64,000 nucleotides of DNA from Oscillospiraceae bacterium (GCA_017461585.1 JAFTYM010000037.1:1-64000), one strand, 5' to 3'. Counted from the first letter of the stretch, positions 24,121 to 33,077 are shown. Program-made: numbers and translations. Notes: generated by a model from the sequence alone, not told the origin.

Positions 24121-26197
24121 GCGAAAAGATTTCGGGCGGATAGACATATTCCGCATTGCGGCGGCTGTCATGGTGGTGGCGATACACACCTACCCCTTTG
24201 CGGACGTGAGCAGAACTCTTGATTTTGTGTTTACCCATGTGATCTGCCGTGTGGCTGTGCCGTTTTTCTTTATGACCTCGGGCTTTTTTCTGATTTCACA
24301 TTATGCGGAAAATGGAAAAAAACTGACGGAATTCGTTAAAAAGACACTTATTATCTATGCTGTGTCCATAGCTGTATATATTCCGATAAACATTTACAGC
24401 GGATATTTCGGTGGCGATACAAACTTCCTGCAGGACATTATTTTTAACGGAACGATGTATCACCTGTGGTATCTGCCTGCATCTGTAATGGGCGCCTGCA
24501 TCGCATGGTTTTTGGTGAGAAGGCTTGACTACGGATGGGCGATAGCCATATCTGCGGTTTTGTATGCTCTAGGTCTTCTCGGCGACAGCTACTATGGCGT
24601 TGCAGAAAGTGTCGGCGTTTTGAAAACTGTGTATGATGCTCTTTTCCGCGTGTTTGAGTACACACGAAATGGTCTGTTTTTCGCCCCGATTTTCTTCGTC
24701 CTCGGCGGCTTTGCCGCTGAAAAACGCTGCTACGGCAAGGGTGCGGAAAAGCTGCTGTTTGTGCTGTTTTTGGATCTGATGATCGGTGAGGGACTTCTGC
24801 TTAATATGTTCGGAAATCAGCGCCATGACAGTATGTACATTTTCCTTGTGCCGGCGGTTTGGTATCTGTTCATGCTGCTTTTAAAGGGAGAAAGCAGACG
24901 CAGAAAGACTTTGACCAGGGCAGCGCTTGTGATGTACATAGTTCATCCGATGGTAATAGTGGGTGTTCGGCTTGCTGGAAAAATATTCGGACTTGAAGGT
25001 CTGCTTGTTGAGAATAATCTTGTGCACTTTTTAGCCGTTACGGTAATATCTGCGATATTTGCAATCTTGTGGGCTGAGCTTATACCTTCACGCAGAAAAG
25101 AAAAGCATCTTCGCGCGTGGAAGGAGATAGACTTATCGGCGCTGCGGCATAATGCGCAGGCGCTGCAGGGAATGTGCAGAAGCGGATGTGAGCTTATGGC
25201 TGTGGTGAAGGCAGATGCCTATGGGCACGGAGCTTATGATGTGTCCGTTTGCCTTGAAAAAAGCGGAGTAAATGCGTTTGCGGTGGCGACCATAGATGAG
25301 GGCATCGACCTTCGTAAATCCGGCATACGCAGTGACATTCTCATTTTGGGATATACGGAGCATAAAAGGGCAGGGGAGCTTCGCAAATACAGACTCACCC
25401 AGACCGTTGTCAGCTATGAGCATGCGAAAGCACTTGACAATGAAAATAAGGCGATAGACGTGCACATAAAAATAGACACGGGTATGCACCGCCTGGGATT
25501 TGACGCCGGCGACATTGAGGGCATAATGAAGTGCTTTGAGATGAAAAATCTCAATGTGACGGGAGTTTTCAGCCATCTCTGCGTATCGGATGAATCAAGC
25601 GTTGAAAGCGACAGCTTTACAAGAGGGCAGATAAGCGCCTTTAAACGTGTAGTCGGTGAGATAAAGAAAAATAACGCGACTGATATTAAAACGCATCTCC
25701 AGAGCAGCTACGGGCTGTTAAACTACCCGGACATTGAGTGTGACTATGTGAGAGCAGGTATCGCCCTGTACGGAGTGTACAGCAGCGAACATGATATGCC
25801 TCGCCATGAGGCGGATATTCTGCCCGTTTTGAAGCTGAAAGCGAAAGTGGTACAGCTGAAATCTCTCGCATCGGGGGAGACTGCAGGCTACGGCAGGTGC
25901 TACAGAGCGGAAAAACCTGTGACAATAGCAGATGTGTCCATCGGCTATGCAGACGGCGTTCCGAGAAATTTCTGCGGAGATGTGATGATAAACGGCAAAG
26001 CAGCACCGGTTGTTGGCCGCATCTGCATGGATCAGCTGTCTGTGGACGTGACGGATATTCCCGATGCCTCTGTCGGCGATACGGTAACGCTCATAGGAGA
26101 CGGCGTGACCGCGGAAATGATGGCGGAAAATACCGCAACTATTACAAACGAGCTCTTGAGCCGCATGGGCAAAAGACTTGAAACTGTTATCAAATAA
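24107..26197 (+). CDS. vanT: VanT-like membrane-bound serine racemase
   Basis: A 696-residue two-domain protein. The first 330 residues form an acyltransferase-3-type domain with about ten membrane helices (starting DIFRIAAAVMVVAIH), proposed in VanT to take up L-serine. The rest is a PLP-dependent alanine-racemase fold with the lysine in MAVVKADAYGHG, the catalytic tyrosine region (AGYGRCY) and GRICMDQ. It would supply D-serine to the ligase. The start overlaps the vanG stop; ATG 24107 or 24113 are both possible, the latter better spaced from AGGAT. Confidence 0.9.
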   Translation: MPMNERKDFGRIDIFRIAAAVMVVAIHTYPFADVSRTLDFVFTHVICRVAVPFFFMTSGFFLISHYAENGKKLTEFVKKTLIIYAVSIAVYIPINIYSGYFGGDTNFLQDIIFNGTMYHLWYLPASVMGACIAWFLVRRLDYGWAIAISAVLYALGLLGDSYYGVAESVGVLKTVYDALFRVFEYTRNGLFFAPIFFVLGGFAAEKRCYGKGAEKLLFVLFLDLMIGEGLLLNMFGNQRHDSMYIFLVPAVWYLFMLLLKGESRRRKTLTRAALVMYIVHPMVIVGVRLAGKIFGLEGLLVENNLVHFLAVTVISAIFAILWAELIPSRRKEKHLRAWKEIDLSALRHNAQALQGMCRSGCELMAVVKADAYGHGAYDVSVCLEKSGVNAFAVATIDEGIDLRKSGIRSDILILGYTEHKRAGELRKYRLTQTVVSYEHAKALDNENKAIDVHIKIDTGMHRLGFDAGDIEGIMKCFEMKNLNVTGVFSHLCVSDESSVESDSFTRGQISAFKRVVGEIKKNNATDIKTHLQSSYGLLNYPDIECDYVRAGIALYGVYSSEHDMPRHEADILPVLKLKAKVVQLKSLASGETAGYGRCYRAEKPVTIADVSIGYADGVPRNFCGDVMINGKAAPVVGRICMDQLSVDVTDIPDASVGDTVTLIGDGVTAEMMAENTATITNELLSRMGKRLETVIK

Positions 26198-26203
26198 CGA
26201 AAG

Positions 26204-26232
26204 CTCCCGTACTGCGAAGTACGGGAGTTTTT
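26204..26232 (+). terminator. intrinsic terminator of the vanG-vanT operon
   Basis: CTCCCGTACT, loop GCGA, AGTACGGGAG, then TTTTT. It shares the 15 bases AGTACGGGAGTTTTT with the ggt terminator. Confidence 0.9.
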
Positions 26233-26280
26233 GCATAACAGGGAATTAAAGCAATATAAATTTACCGTGAGGTGATTTAT

Positions 26281-26745
26281 ATGAAAATCAAGTGGAAAAA
26301 GCTTCTGATATGTATTGCTGTACCTATCACTGTTGGGGCGCTGTCGGCGCTTTTGACCCGTGACAGCATGAGTATGTTTGAAGCGATAAACAAGCCGAAG
26401 CTGTCGCCGCAGGGATGGCTTTTTCCTGTTGTGTGGACGATTTTATATGTTTTTATGGGAATAGCGTCATACATAGTGTTGCAGTCTGACGACCCGTTAA
26501 AAAGAAATGCCCTTGGTTTTTACGCGCTGCAGCTGGTTTTCAATTTCTTTTGGTCCATAATATTTTTTAATCTGGAAACATACCTGCTTGCTTTTATATG
26601 GCTTTTAATACTGTGGGTTTTGATACTTGTGACCATGCTGAAATTTTACAGAATCAGCGAAAGGGCAGGAGACCTTATGCTGCCGTATCTGTTGTGGGTG
26701 ACTTTTGCGGCATATCTCAATTACGGGATTTATCTTTTGAACTGA
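26281..26745 (+). CDS. tspO: TspO/MBR family membrane protein
   Basis: A 154-residue five-helix protein. The family features are present: NKPKLSPQGWLFPVVWTILY early, WSIIFFN in the middle and WVTFAAYLNYGIY at the end. TspO proteins bind tetrapyrroles and steroids and act in stress responses; the ligand here is unknown. The ATG at 26281 follows GAGGTG. Single-gene transcript ending in its own terminator. Confidence 0.92.
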   Translation: MKIKWKKLLICIAVPITVGALSALLTRDSMSMFEAINKPKLSPQGWLFPVVWTILYVFMGIASYIVLQSDDPLKRNALGFYALQLVFNFFWSIIFFNLETYLLAFIWLLILWVLILVTMLKFYRISERAGDLMLPYLLWVTFAAYLNYGIYLLN

Positions 26746-26773
26746 AAAAGCATCCCATAGGGGATGCTTTTTT
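26745..26773. terminator. bidirectional intrinsic terminator
   Basis: AAAAAGCATCCC, loop ATAG, exact complement, T run. It lies between tspO and the convergent helical protein gene and overlaps the last bases of both. Confidence 0.9.
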
Positions 26774-27206
26774 ACAGAAACTGGCGCATATCCTTTGAAA
26801 GCTGCTCTTCAAGTCCGATAAGACGCTTTGTGATGTCCTTTGAGTTTTCATCGGCGGCTTTGTACTGGTTTAAATATTTGCTCAGGGATTTAACGCCCAT
26901 GTCGCAGCCGTCTATCATAAGGTCTGCGATAGTCTTGTCGGAATAGTTAAGAGACATTTTTACGTTTGTCTTTACCCATGACATGCCCTTTGCCATGGGA
27001 CTGGGTTCTTTGCCGTCGTCGTGATATTTGTCAAGAAAAGACTGTATCTCATATTTAAGCTTCAGATGCTCGTTTTTGCAGTCTGTCAGATATTTTGAAA
27101 GGCGCTTGCTGTCGGCATATTCAAGTACGTCATCGATGGAGGTGACGCCCATTTTAATGCCTGCGTCACATTCACGGTAAAGCTTTATGGTATCCTGCTC
27201 GATCAT
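26772..27206 (-). CDS. predicted helical-bundle protein, unknown function
   Basis: A 144-residue, almost entirely helical, cytoplasmic protein. It resembles the loose group of ferritin-like four-helix-bundle proteins of Clostridia (a repeated 'I.LYRECDAGIKMGV' and 'IDGCDMGVKSLSKYL' pattern suggests two related helical hairpins), but I cannot see a clear metal site beyond scattered Asp, Glu and His residues. GAGGAG precedes the ATG. Function unknown. Confidence 0.65.
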   Translation of the reverse strand: MIEQDTIKLYRECDAGIKMGVTSIDDVLEYADSKRLSKYLTDCKNEHLKLKYEIQSFLDKYHDDGKEPSPMAKGMSWVKTNVKMSLNYSDKTIADLMIDGCDMGVKSLSKYLNQYKAADENSKDITKRLIGLEEQLSKDMRQFL

Positions 27207-27286
27207 TTTATCATCTCCTCACAGGTGAGTGTTCCCGAAAAACATCGAAATATCCAAACTGCGCATGTATTCATAACGATATTGAA

Positions 27287-27368
27287 TTGGCAAAATTTTA
27301 GGGCACGTGATATAATTTAAAATACCAAAAAGTATTTGACTTTGAAAAAAATACTGGTATTCTATAAT
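27287..27368 (+). promoter_or_regulatory. promoter region of the glycyl radical enzyme operon with two operator-like inverted repeats
   Basis: A likely promoter is TTGGCA (27287-27292), 18 bp, TATAAT (27311-27316). A second TATAAT lies at 27363-27368. AAATAC-N6-GTATTT (27320-27337) sits at the first promoter's start region, and AATAC-TG-GTATT (27350-27361) directly before the second -10. Shared half-sites suggest one regulator binding twice. The leader from there to the ATG at 27432 is about 60 bp. Confidence 0.55.
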
Positions 27369-27431
27369 ATAGGTAATTGCGTAAAAATTAAGTAATTATT
27401 AAATGCAAATTTTGAAAGGAGCATACACATA

Positions 27432-29861
27432 ATGTTTGAACTTAAGCCCGTATCTGACAGAGTTCAGAAGATCCGTCAGAAGTATCGTACAACAAGACCC
27501 CGTATCGATATCAACCGTTACCGTCTTGTTACTGAGTTCTACATGAACAACCCCCAGCTCACAGGTATTCTGAAGAGAGCTAAGAACCTCCGCAACATCT
27601 TCGAGAACCTTCCCGTTCTTATCAACGAGGATGAAGTTATCGTTGGTTGGGTAGGTACTTCCTACCGCTGCTGCGCTCTCTACCCCGAGACATCCTTCAA
27701 CTGGTTTATGAAGGAGCTTCGCGCAGGTACTATTCCTCTCCGTGAGCAGGATCCCTATGACATCGATCCCGAAGACGAAAAGTACGTTCTCGAGACAGGT
27801 GATTTCTGGGATAAGAACCAGATGTCCGCTATCGTTGACGAGTACATGCCCCGTTATCACCGTGACAACATGATCGGCAACGGCGTTCTCTTCTTCGGCG
27901 CTAAGGACAACTGCCAGTCTCCTGTTGGTCACTTCGTTGCTAACTTCTGGAACGCAACACAGAAGGGCTTCGGCGCTATCCGTGACGAGGCAAGAGATTA
28001 CATGGCAAAGCTTGAAGAGGAAGGCCTCCAGGGCGACACAATCTTCAAGTACAACTTCTACCGTGCAATCGACATCGTTTGCCAGGGTATCATCAACTGG
28101 TCCAAGAGATACGCACGTGAGGCAGAGCGCCTTGCTGCTATCGAAGAGAACCCCGAGCGTAAGGCTGAGCTTCTCCGCATGGCCGACACTCTCGACTGGA
28201 TCATGGAGCACCCCTGCCGTAACTTCCACGACGCAGTACAGTGCATCTACCTCTATCAGATGGGTATGATCCTTGACGGTCAGCTCCACGGTATCTCCTA
28301 CGGCCGTGTTGACCAGTACCTCGGTCACTACTATGAGCAGGATATTGCTAACGGCACAATCACTCCCGAGTACGCTCAGGAAATCCTTGACCTCTTCTAC
28401 CTCAAGGTCGCAGAGTGCAACAAGGTTTGGTCCGAAGGCGCAACAAAGTCCGGTCCGGGCTACACATCCGGTCAGCTTATGACTCTCGGCGGCGTAGATG
28501 CAGAAGGCAACGATGCAACTAACCCCGTAACATACATGATGCTCCAGTCCTCTGCTCGTCTCGTTCTCCACGATCCTCCGCAGGCTCTCCGTATCCACGA
28601 GGGTACACCCGACGAGCTGTGGGAAGCAGCTATCGAGTGCACAAAGAAGGCAGGCGGCGTTCCCACATTCGAGTCTGACCGCGTAATCATTCCCGCTCTC
28701 ATGAAGAGAGGTCTGCCCCTTGAAGTTGCTCGTAACTACTGCCTCCACGGCTGTGTTGAGCCCGGCGTAGGCGGCTACGAGTGGTGCCAGCCCGGCGGTA
28801 CAGGTACAGAGTCTTACCTCAACATCGCTAACGCATTCCTCCTCGCTATCAACAATGGTATCAACCCCATGAGATGGCCCGGCATGGAAGAAGCACCCTC
28901 CAAGCAGACAGGTCCTGCAACAGGTTACCTCTATGAGATGACAAGCATGGATCAGGTTCTCGAGGCTGTTAAGACACAATTCGACTTCTTCTGTAAGTGG
29001 CAGTGCGCTTGCATCAACGCTTGGGAATCCATGAGCTCCTTCCACATGAACCTGCCCATGATCTCCGCTACAATGGACGGCTGCATGGACAACGGTAAGG
29101 ACGTACAGTGCGGCGGCGCTCGTTACAACTCCACAGGTAACTCCTGCATCGGTCTTGGTAACGTTGCTGACTCCCTCAACATCATCAACTACCTCTGCTT
29201 CGAGACAAAGAAGTGCACAACACGTGAGCTCTATGATGCTATCATGAACAACTGGGAAGGCTACGAAGAGCTTCGCCAGATCATCAACGGTGAAGTTCCC
29301 CGTTACGGCAACGGCATCGCTTCCGCTGACCAGTTCGTTGAGTTCACAGCTCATACATACGCTGAAGCTATCAACAGACACACAGGTCCCAGAGGCGGCT
29401 TCTCTGCAGGCTGCTACCCTGTAACAGCTAACGTTATCTTCGGTTGGTTCACATGGACAACACCCGACGGACGTAAGGTCGGCGATCCTCTGACAGACGG
29501 TATCTCCAACGTTCAGGGTATGGACAAGAACGGTCCTGTTTCCTTCCTGAACTCTGTTCTGAACTTCGACCAGTCTCTGTATGGCAACGGCACACTGTGC
29601 AACATGAAGTTCCACCCCACATCCCTCCGCGGTGCAGAAGGCAACATGAAGCTTCGCTCCATCATGGAGACATACTTCGAAGAGGGCGGCATGGAGCTCC
29701 AGCTCAACATCGTTTCCAGCGACACTCTGAGAGACGCTCAGAAGCATCCTGAAAACTACAAGGATCTCGTTGTCCGTGTTGCAGGCTTCTCCGCTTACTT
29801 CGTAGAAGTATTCAAGGGCTGCCAGGACGACCTTATCGCAAGAACTGAGCTTGCTCTGTAA
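27432..29861 (+). CDS. glycyl radical enzyme of the dehydratase/lyase type, substrate unassigned
   Basis: An 809-residue glycyl radical enzyme. The thiyl cysteine and base are C441 and E443 in HGCVEPG, and the radical glycine is G785 in VRVAGFSAYF. The C-x-E motif is that of the dehydratase/C-N/C-S lyase branch (glycerol and propanediol dehydratases, choline lyase, hydroxyproline dehydratase, isethionate lyase) and not of pyruvate formate-lyase, which has two adjacent cysteines. The residues after it (GVGGYEW) match none of the subclasses I can recall. Codon use is extremely biased towards CTC, GTT, ATC and AAC, so it is among the most expressed genes here. The activase follows at once. No microcompartment genes are present. 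Confidence 0.88.
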   Translation: MFELKPVSDRVQKIRQKYRTTRPRIDINRYRLVTEFYMNNPQLTGILKRAKNLRNIFENLPVLINEDEVIVGWVGTSYRCCALYPETSFNWFMKELRAGTIPLREQDPYDIDPEDEKYVLETGDFWDKNQMSAIVDEYMPRYHRDNMIGNGVLFFGAKDNCQSPVGHFVANFWNATQKGFGAIRDEARDYMAKLEEEGLQGDTIFKYNFYRAIDIVCQGIINWSKRYAREAERLAAIEENPERKAELLRMADTLDWIMEHPCRNFHDAVQCIYLYQMGMILDGQLHGISYGRVDQYLGHYYEQDIANGTITPEYAQEILDLFYLKVAECNKVWSEGATKSGPGYTSGQLMTLGGVDAEGNDATNPVTYMMLQSSARLVLHDPPQALRIHEGTPDELWEAAIECTKKAGGVPTFESDRVIIPALMKRGLPLEVARNYCLHGCVEPGVGGYEWCQPGGTGTESYLNIANAFLLAINNGINPMRWPGMEEAPSKQTGPATGYLYEMTSMDQVLEAVKTQFDFFCKWQCACINAWESMSSFHMNLPMISATMDGCMDNGKDVQCGGARYNSTGNSCIGLGNVADSLNIINYLCFETKKCTTRELYDAIMNNWEGYEELRQIINGEVPRYGNGIASADQFVEFTAHTYAEAINRHTGPRGGFSAGCYPVTANVIFGWFTWTTPDGRKVGDPLTDGISNVQGMDKNGPVSFLNSVLNFDQSLYGNGTLCNMKFHPTSLRGAEGNMKLRSIMETYFEEGGMELQLNIVSSDTLRDAQKHPENYKDLVVRVAGFSAYFVEVFKGCQDDLIARTELAL

Positions 29862-29886
29862 AATTCCCCAAAGAGAGAGTTTTAAC

Positions 29887-30843
29887 ATGGAAGAAAAAGT
29901 ATTAACCGGTAAATTATACGATATCCAGGGCTTTTCCGTTCAGGACGGCCCTGGTATCAGAACAACAGCATTTCTGAAGGGATGTCCCTTAAGATGCCCC
30001 TGGTGCCACAGCCCTGAGTCCCAGTCTTATGAGGATCAGCTCAGCTGGATCAGCATGAGATGTCAGGGTGTAGACGCTTGCGACTCCAGATGCATCAAGG
30101 CTTGTCCCAAGGGTGCTATTGAGCTGGGCGGCACAAGACTTGACGCAAAGACCATGGAAGAGCTGCAGATCATCCACGTTAACCGTGATCTCTGCGACAA
30201 CTGCGGTAAGTGCGCTGAAGTCTGCCATCCTCAGGCTCTCTACATCTGCGGCAAGGACTACACAGTTGAAGAGCTGGTACAGCGCCTTCTTCAGGACAGA
30301 AAGTTCTTCAAGATGGGCGGCGGTGTAACCATCTCCGGCGGCGAATGTCTCACTCAGCCTGAGTTTACATATCAGGTTTTGAAGAGACTTAAGGAAGAGG
30401 GCATCAATACTGCTGTTGATACAACGGGTTTCTGCAAGTGGGAGATCATCGAGAGAATCCTTCCTTACACAGACCTGTTCCTGTATGACCTCAAGCACAT
30501 GGACAGCGAAAAGCACAAGGCTGTTGTAGCTGTTCCCAACGAACCTATTCTTGAAAACGCAAGAAAGATCGCCGCAGCAGGCGGAAAGATGCAGGTAAGA
30601 ATCCCTGTTATCCCCATGTTCAACCACGATGAGGAGAACATCCGCAAGACTGCAGAGTTCTGTAAGGAGCTTGGAGATGCTGTTACAGTTATCCAGCTGC
30701 TGCCTTACCACAACATGGGCGTATCCAAGTACATGCGTATCAGCGATAAGCCCGTTGCTGAGGCAACACCTCCTTCCGATGCTTATATGCAGAAGCTGAA
30801 GGGCATTATGGAAGAGTACGGCCTGCCCGTAACAATTCACTAA
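29887..30843 (+). CDS. glycyl radical enzyme activating enzyme (radical SAM)
   Basis: A 318-residue activase. The radical SAM cluster motif is CPLRCPWC (CxxxCxxC), preceded by the family's QDGPGIRTTAFLKG. A ferredoxin-like insert holds two more cluster motifs (CDSRCIKACP and CDNCGKCAEVCHP), as in activases of the dehydratase/lyase branch. GGGVTISGGE binds SAM. It makes the G785 radical of the enzyme encoded just upstream (25-bp gap). The start at 29887 is the methionine that begins the normal fold. Terminator directly after. Confidence 0.93.
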   Translation: MEEKVLTGKLYDIQGFSVQDGPGIRTTAFLKGCPLRCPWCHSPESQSYEDQLSWISMRCQGVDACDSRCIKACPKGAIELGGTRLDAKTMEELQIIHVNRDLCDNCGKCAEVCHPQALYICGKDYTVEELVQRLLQDRKFFKMGGGVTISGGECLTQPEFTYQVLKRLKEEGINTAVDTTGFCKWEIIERILPYTDLFLYDLKHMDSEKHKAVVAVPNEPILENARKIAAAGGKMQVRIPVIPMFNHDEENIRKTAEFCKELGDAVTVIQLLPYHNMGVSKYMRISDKPVAEATPPSDAYMQKLKGIMEEYGLPVTIH

Positions 30844-30848
30844 ATATG

Positions 30849-30880
30849 AAAAACTGCGATGCTGATGCATCGCAGTTTTT
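30849..30880 (+). terminator. intrinsic terminator of the glycyl radical operon
   Basis: AAAAACTGCGATGC, loop TGAT, exact complement, T run. Confidence 0.92.
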
Positions 30881-30892
30881 TGTTTGTAATGC

Positions 30893-31281
30893 GGGCGGAT
30901 ATTGAATCCGCCCCTACGAACTGTCAGTACAGTTTTGCGGAATTATTGTAGGGGACGGTGTCTCGACGTCCCGTGTATAAATTCGGGCAACCATGCGGCG
31001 TGTTTGTAGGGAACGGATTTATCCGTTCCGCATAGCGGCGTGGATAAATCCACGCCCTACGGCGGTGAAATGAGGTGTTGCGGCGTGTTTGTAGGGACAG
31101 ACGTCCTCGACTGTCCGCGCTGAGAAATCATCGACGCATTTAAACGGGCGACCACAGGTCGCCCCTACGAACTGTCAGCACGTTTTGCAGCGAATTTGTA
31201 GGGGACGATGCCTACATCGTCCCGTGTATAAATTCGGGCAACCATGCGGCGTGGTTGTAGGGAACGGATTTATCCGTTCCG
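30893..31281. repeat. cluster of GTAGGG-type palindromic intergenic repeats
   Basis: The gene-free stretch 30881-31294 is filled with short palindromes, most of them bounded by GTAGGG or CCCTAC: GGGCGGAT/ATCCGCCC at 30893-30913, GGGGACG.../CGTCCC from 30948 and 31198, GGAACGGAT/ATCCGTTCC near 31009 and 31261, GCGTGGAT/ATCCACGC near 31035, a GGACAG/CTGTCC unit near 31095, and GGGCGACC/GGTCGCCC near 31145. A composite unit of about 117 bp (30914-31030) recurs as 31165-31281 with few differences. No coding potential. Same families occur at 57083-57187 and 62824-62900. Confidence 0.85.
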
Positions 31282-31294
31282 TCGTTGTCAGCAA

Positions 31295-31540
31295 TCAACC
31301 GCCAAACATCATGTGACCTGCAATTTTGCCTGTCATTGTTAATATTACAACAATTACGGCGACGATTAGTGTGATTATCCAATTTTTATAGAATTGTGTA
31401 TGTTTCCTATGGAAGAAACCGTATATGAGCATAGCGACAGCAAGGATAACAAGAAGCCAACTGCCAATCAGCAATATGTTATAAACAAACTGAGGAACTT
31501 TAATCCAATTCATGCGAAATATATATGATATATCTTTCAT
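31295..31540 (-). CDS. small two-helix membrane protein
   Basis: An 81-residue protein with two membrane helices (about residues 19-42 and 53-70) separated by a short basic loop (FHRKHTQF). A GGAG site precedes the ATG. It is the last gene of the ECF sigma operon, 16 bp after the anti-sigma-like gene. No family recognised; the position suggests a target or accessory of the sigma system. Confidence 0.65.
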   Translation of the reverse strand: MKDISYIFRMNWIKVPQFVYNILLIGSWLLVILAVAMLIYGFFHRKHTQFYKNWIITLIVAVIVVILTMTGKIAGHMMFGG

Positions 31541-31556
31541 GAGAGTTCTCCTGTCA

Positions 31557-33077
31557 CTATTCCGTTACCTTTTTCCTTATTTCCATCCAATAATGGGGCG
31601 TGTTAAGATCCAGCGTTACGCTGTCAATGCCGAGATCTATATCAAATCCGAAATTCTGCGCCAGAATCTCGATTTCTCCGTAGTTTGAGATACTTGCGGT
31701 CTGTGATGTGAAAGTCAGATTTGAGCCGAGCAACGTTGCCATGTCATATCCGTCACGACCTTTGTCATCGCCGACATAGTCGATGCTTGCGGAAACGGGC
31801 ATGACTGCACTGACGGTAACGCTTTCACCTGCAGGGATTGTGACGTCAAACTCGAAATAAATAACTCTGCCGTGGTTTTTAACCTCTGCGATAATGAGGT
31901 CGAGGTCACACCAATCGTAACGGGATACGTTCTCTCCCAAAGGTCCGTATGTGGTTATAAGCTCTGCGGTGAGATTCAGCAGAAGCTGGGTATCATAGTC
32001 TGCGCTGTCCTCGCTGAGGATACCATACAGAAATTCGCCCAAGGTAGTCTCGTAGCGTGTTATGGTGCAGCCGAGGTCGTCAAGTTCTTCGCCCTTGTCG
32101 CATCCACCGTCTTTGTAGCCCTGAATTGTGTACACGCCTATGTCATCACCAACGACAACGAGGTATGCATCCTGCGGATGCTGGAATCTTGGATCTGCGT
32201 TAGGACGGTACTCGATAGCGCCGTTGTGATGGGCAGAGTACCCTGTCTCGGTGTCTCTTGTTCCGCCGTTAAAACCGTAAGAGAGAACCGAGGTCTTGTC
32301 ATAATCAATGTAGAATGACATCTGCAGCGTGGGATTTTCTGCATCTTCATTTGTTGTATAGACATAGTCATGCATTTTATACACAACAACGGGAATGTCC
32401 AAAGAGGGGAAGCTGTCAAAAGCGCATTTTTGATATGTTCCGTCGGAAAGGCGCTGTGCAACGCCCTCAAATGAGTCCAGAGGACGGAGGTTGTCGGTGC
32501 CGTATTCCTGATTTTCTCCGCCCCAAACGCCCATGAAACCGCCAATGTAGGGACCTGCGTTTATAGTGGCGTCAATTATTTCTCCATCAACAGAAATCTC
32601 GGGGTAATCTTCAGAACGGCTTATTGTGCCCATAAAGGGGTAATAGGCTTTTACGGTGACATCTTCGCTTGTGTGGTTTGTCAGAACATAGCTGTCTGTG
32701 ACTATTGCTTTGCTGTCGTAATGTGTATAGGTGTAGATTTCGCCTGTGCCGTCGTCAAAGCTCTCCTCGTAGGGGATATAGGGTGAAAAGTCAAAATCCA
32801 CATTTCGCTCTGCTGTGATGCTGCTGTTTTCCTCGGCGAGGGTGAGGGGAAGGCGCGGACCCTCGTAAGCCATGTAAACAAGATCGTGGTCAGCTCCGCC
32901 GCCGGCTTTACCGCCCATGCCCATATTTCTGAAAAAGCCGATGCCGATGATGAGAATTATGCAGGCTGCCGTGAGAGCCTTTGCCCATGCGGGAAATCTT
33001 ACGACCTTGCTCTTTGCGTCTTTTACAAATTTGTCCTCGGTGCTGCCGATTACGTCAAGAATATCGTCGGAATTCAT
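31557..33077 (-). CDS. membrane-anchored anti-sigma-like protein
   Basis: A 506-residue protein with a short N-terminal cytoplasmic part (about 30 residues), one membrane helix (about 33-50), then a Gly-rich linker (MGMGGKAGGGAD) and a large extracytoplasmic domain rich in Asp, Tyr and Thr. It is encoded directly after an ECF sigma factor; its ATG overlaps the sigma stop (TGATG) and has AAGGAGGG upstream. That gene order and topology are typical of a cognate anti-sigma sensor, as in clostridial DUF4179-like proteins, but the sequence itself is not one I recognise. Confidence 0.7.
   Translation of the reverse strand: MNSDDILDVIGSTEDKFVKDAKSKVVRFPAWAKALTAACIILIIGIGFFRNMGMGGKAGGGADHDLVYMAYEGPRLPLTLAEENSSITAERNVDFDFSPYIPYEESFDDGTGEIYTYTHYDSKAIVTDSYVLTNHTSEDVTVKAYYPFMGTISRSEDYPEISVDGEIIDATINAGPYIGGFMGVWGGENQEYGTDNLRPLDSFEGVAQRLSDGTYQKCAFDSFPSLDIPVVVYKMHDYVYTTNEDAENPTLQMSFYIDYDKTSVLSYGFNGGTRDTETGYSAHHNGAIEYRPNADPRFQHPQDAYLVVVGDDIGVYTIQGYKDGGCDKGEELDDLGCTITRYETTLGEFLYGILSEDSADYDTQLLLNLTAELITTYGPLGENVSRYDWCDLDLIIAEVKNHGRVIYFEFDVTIPAGESVTVSAVMPVSASIDYVGDDKGRDGYDMATLLGSNLTFTSQTASISNYGEIEILAQNFGFDIDLGIDSVTLDLNTPHYWMEIRKKVTE

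Noticed and set aside
27432-29861. Pyruvate formate-lyase
   Set aside because: PFL has two adjacent catalytic cysteines; this protein has C-x-E as in dehydratase/lyase-type enzymes, and its activase has the extra ferredoxin insert.
27399-29888. An 829-codon open frame antisense to the glycyl radical enzyme
   Set aside because: Produced by the extreme codon bias of the real gene; the antisense product is Cys/Val/Leu-rich with no recognisable domain. The same holds for long antisense frames over the binding protein (13419-14837) and ggt (18054-19643).
30893-31281. CRISPR array
   Set aside because: Repeats are palindromic, unequal in length and spacing, and spacers are not unique; no cas genes in the window.
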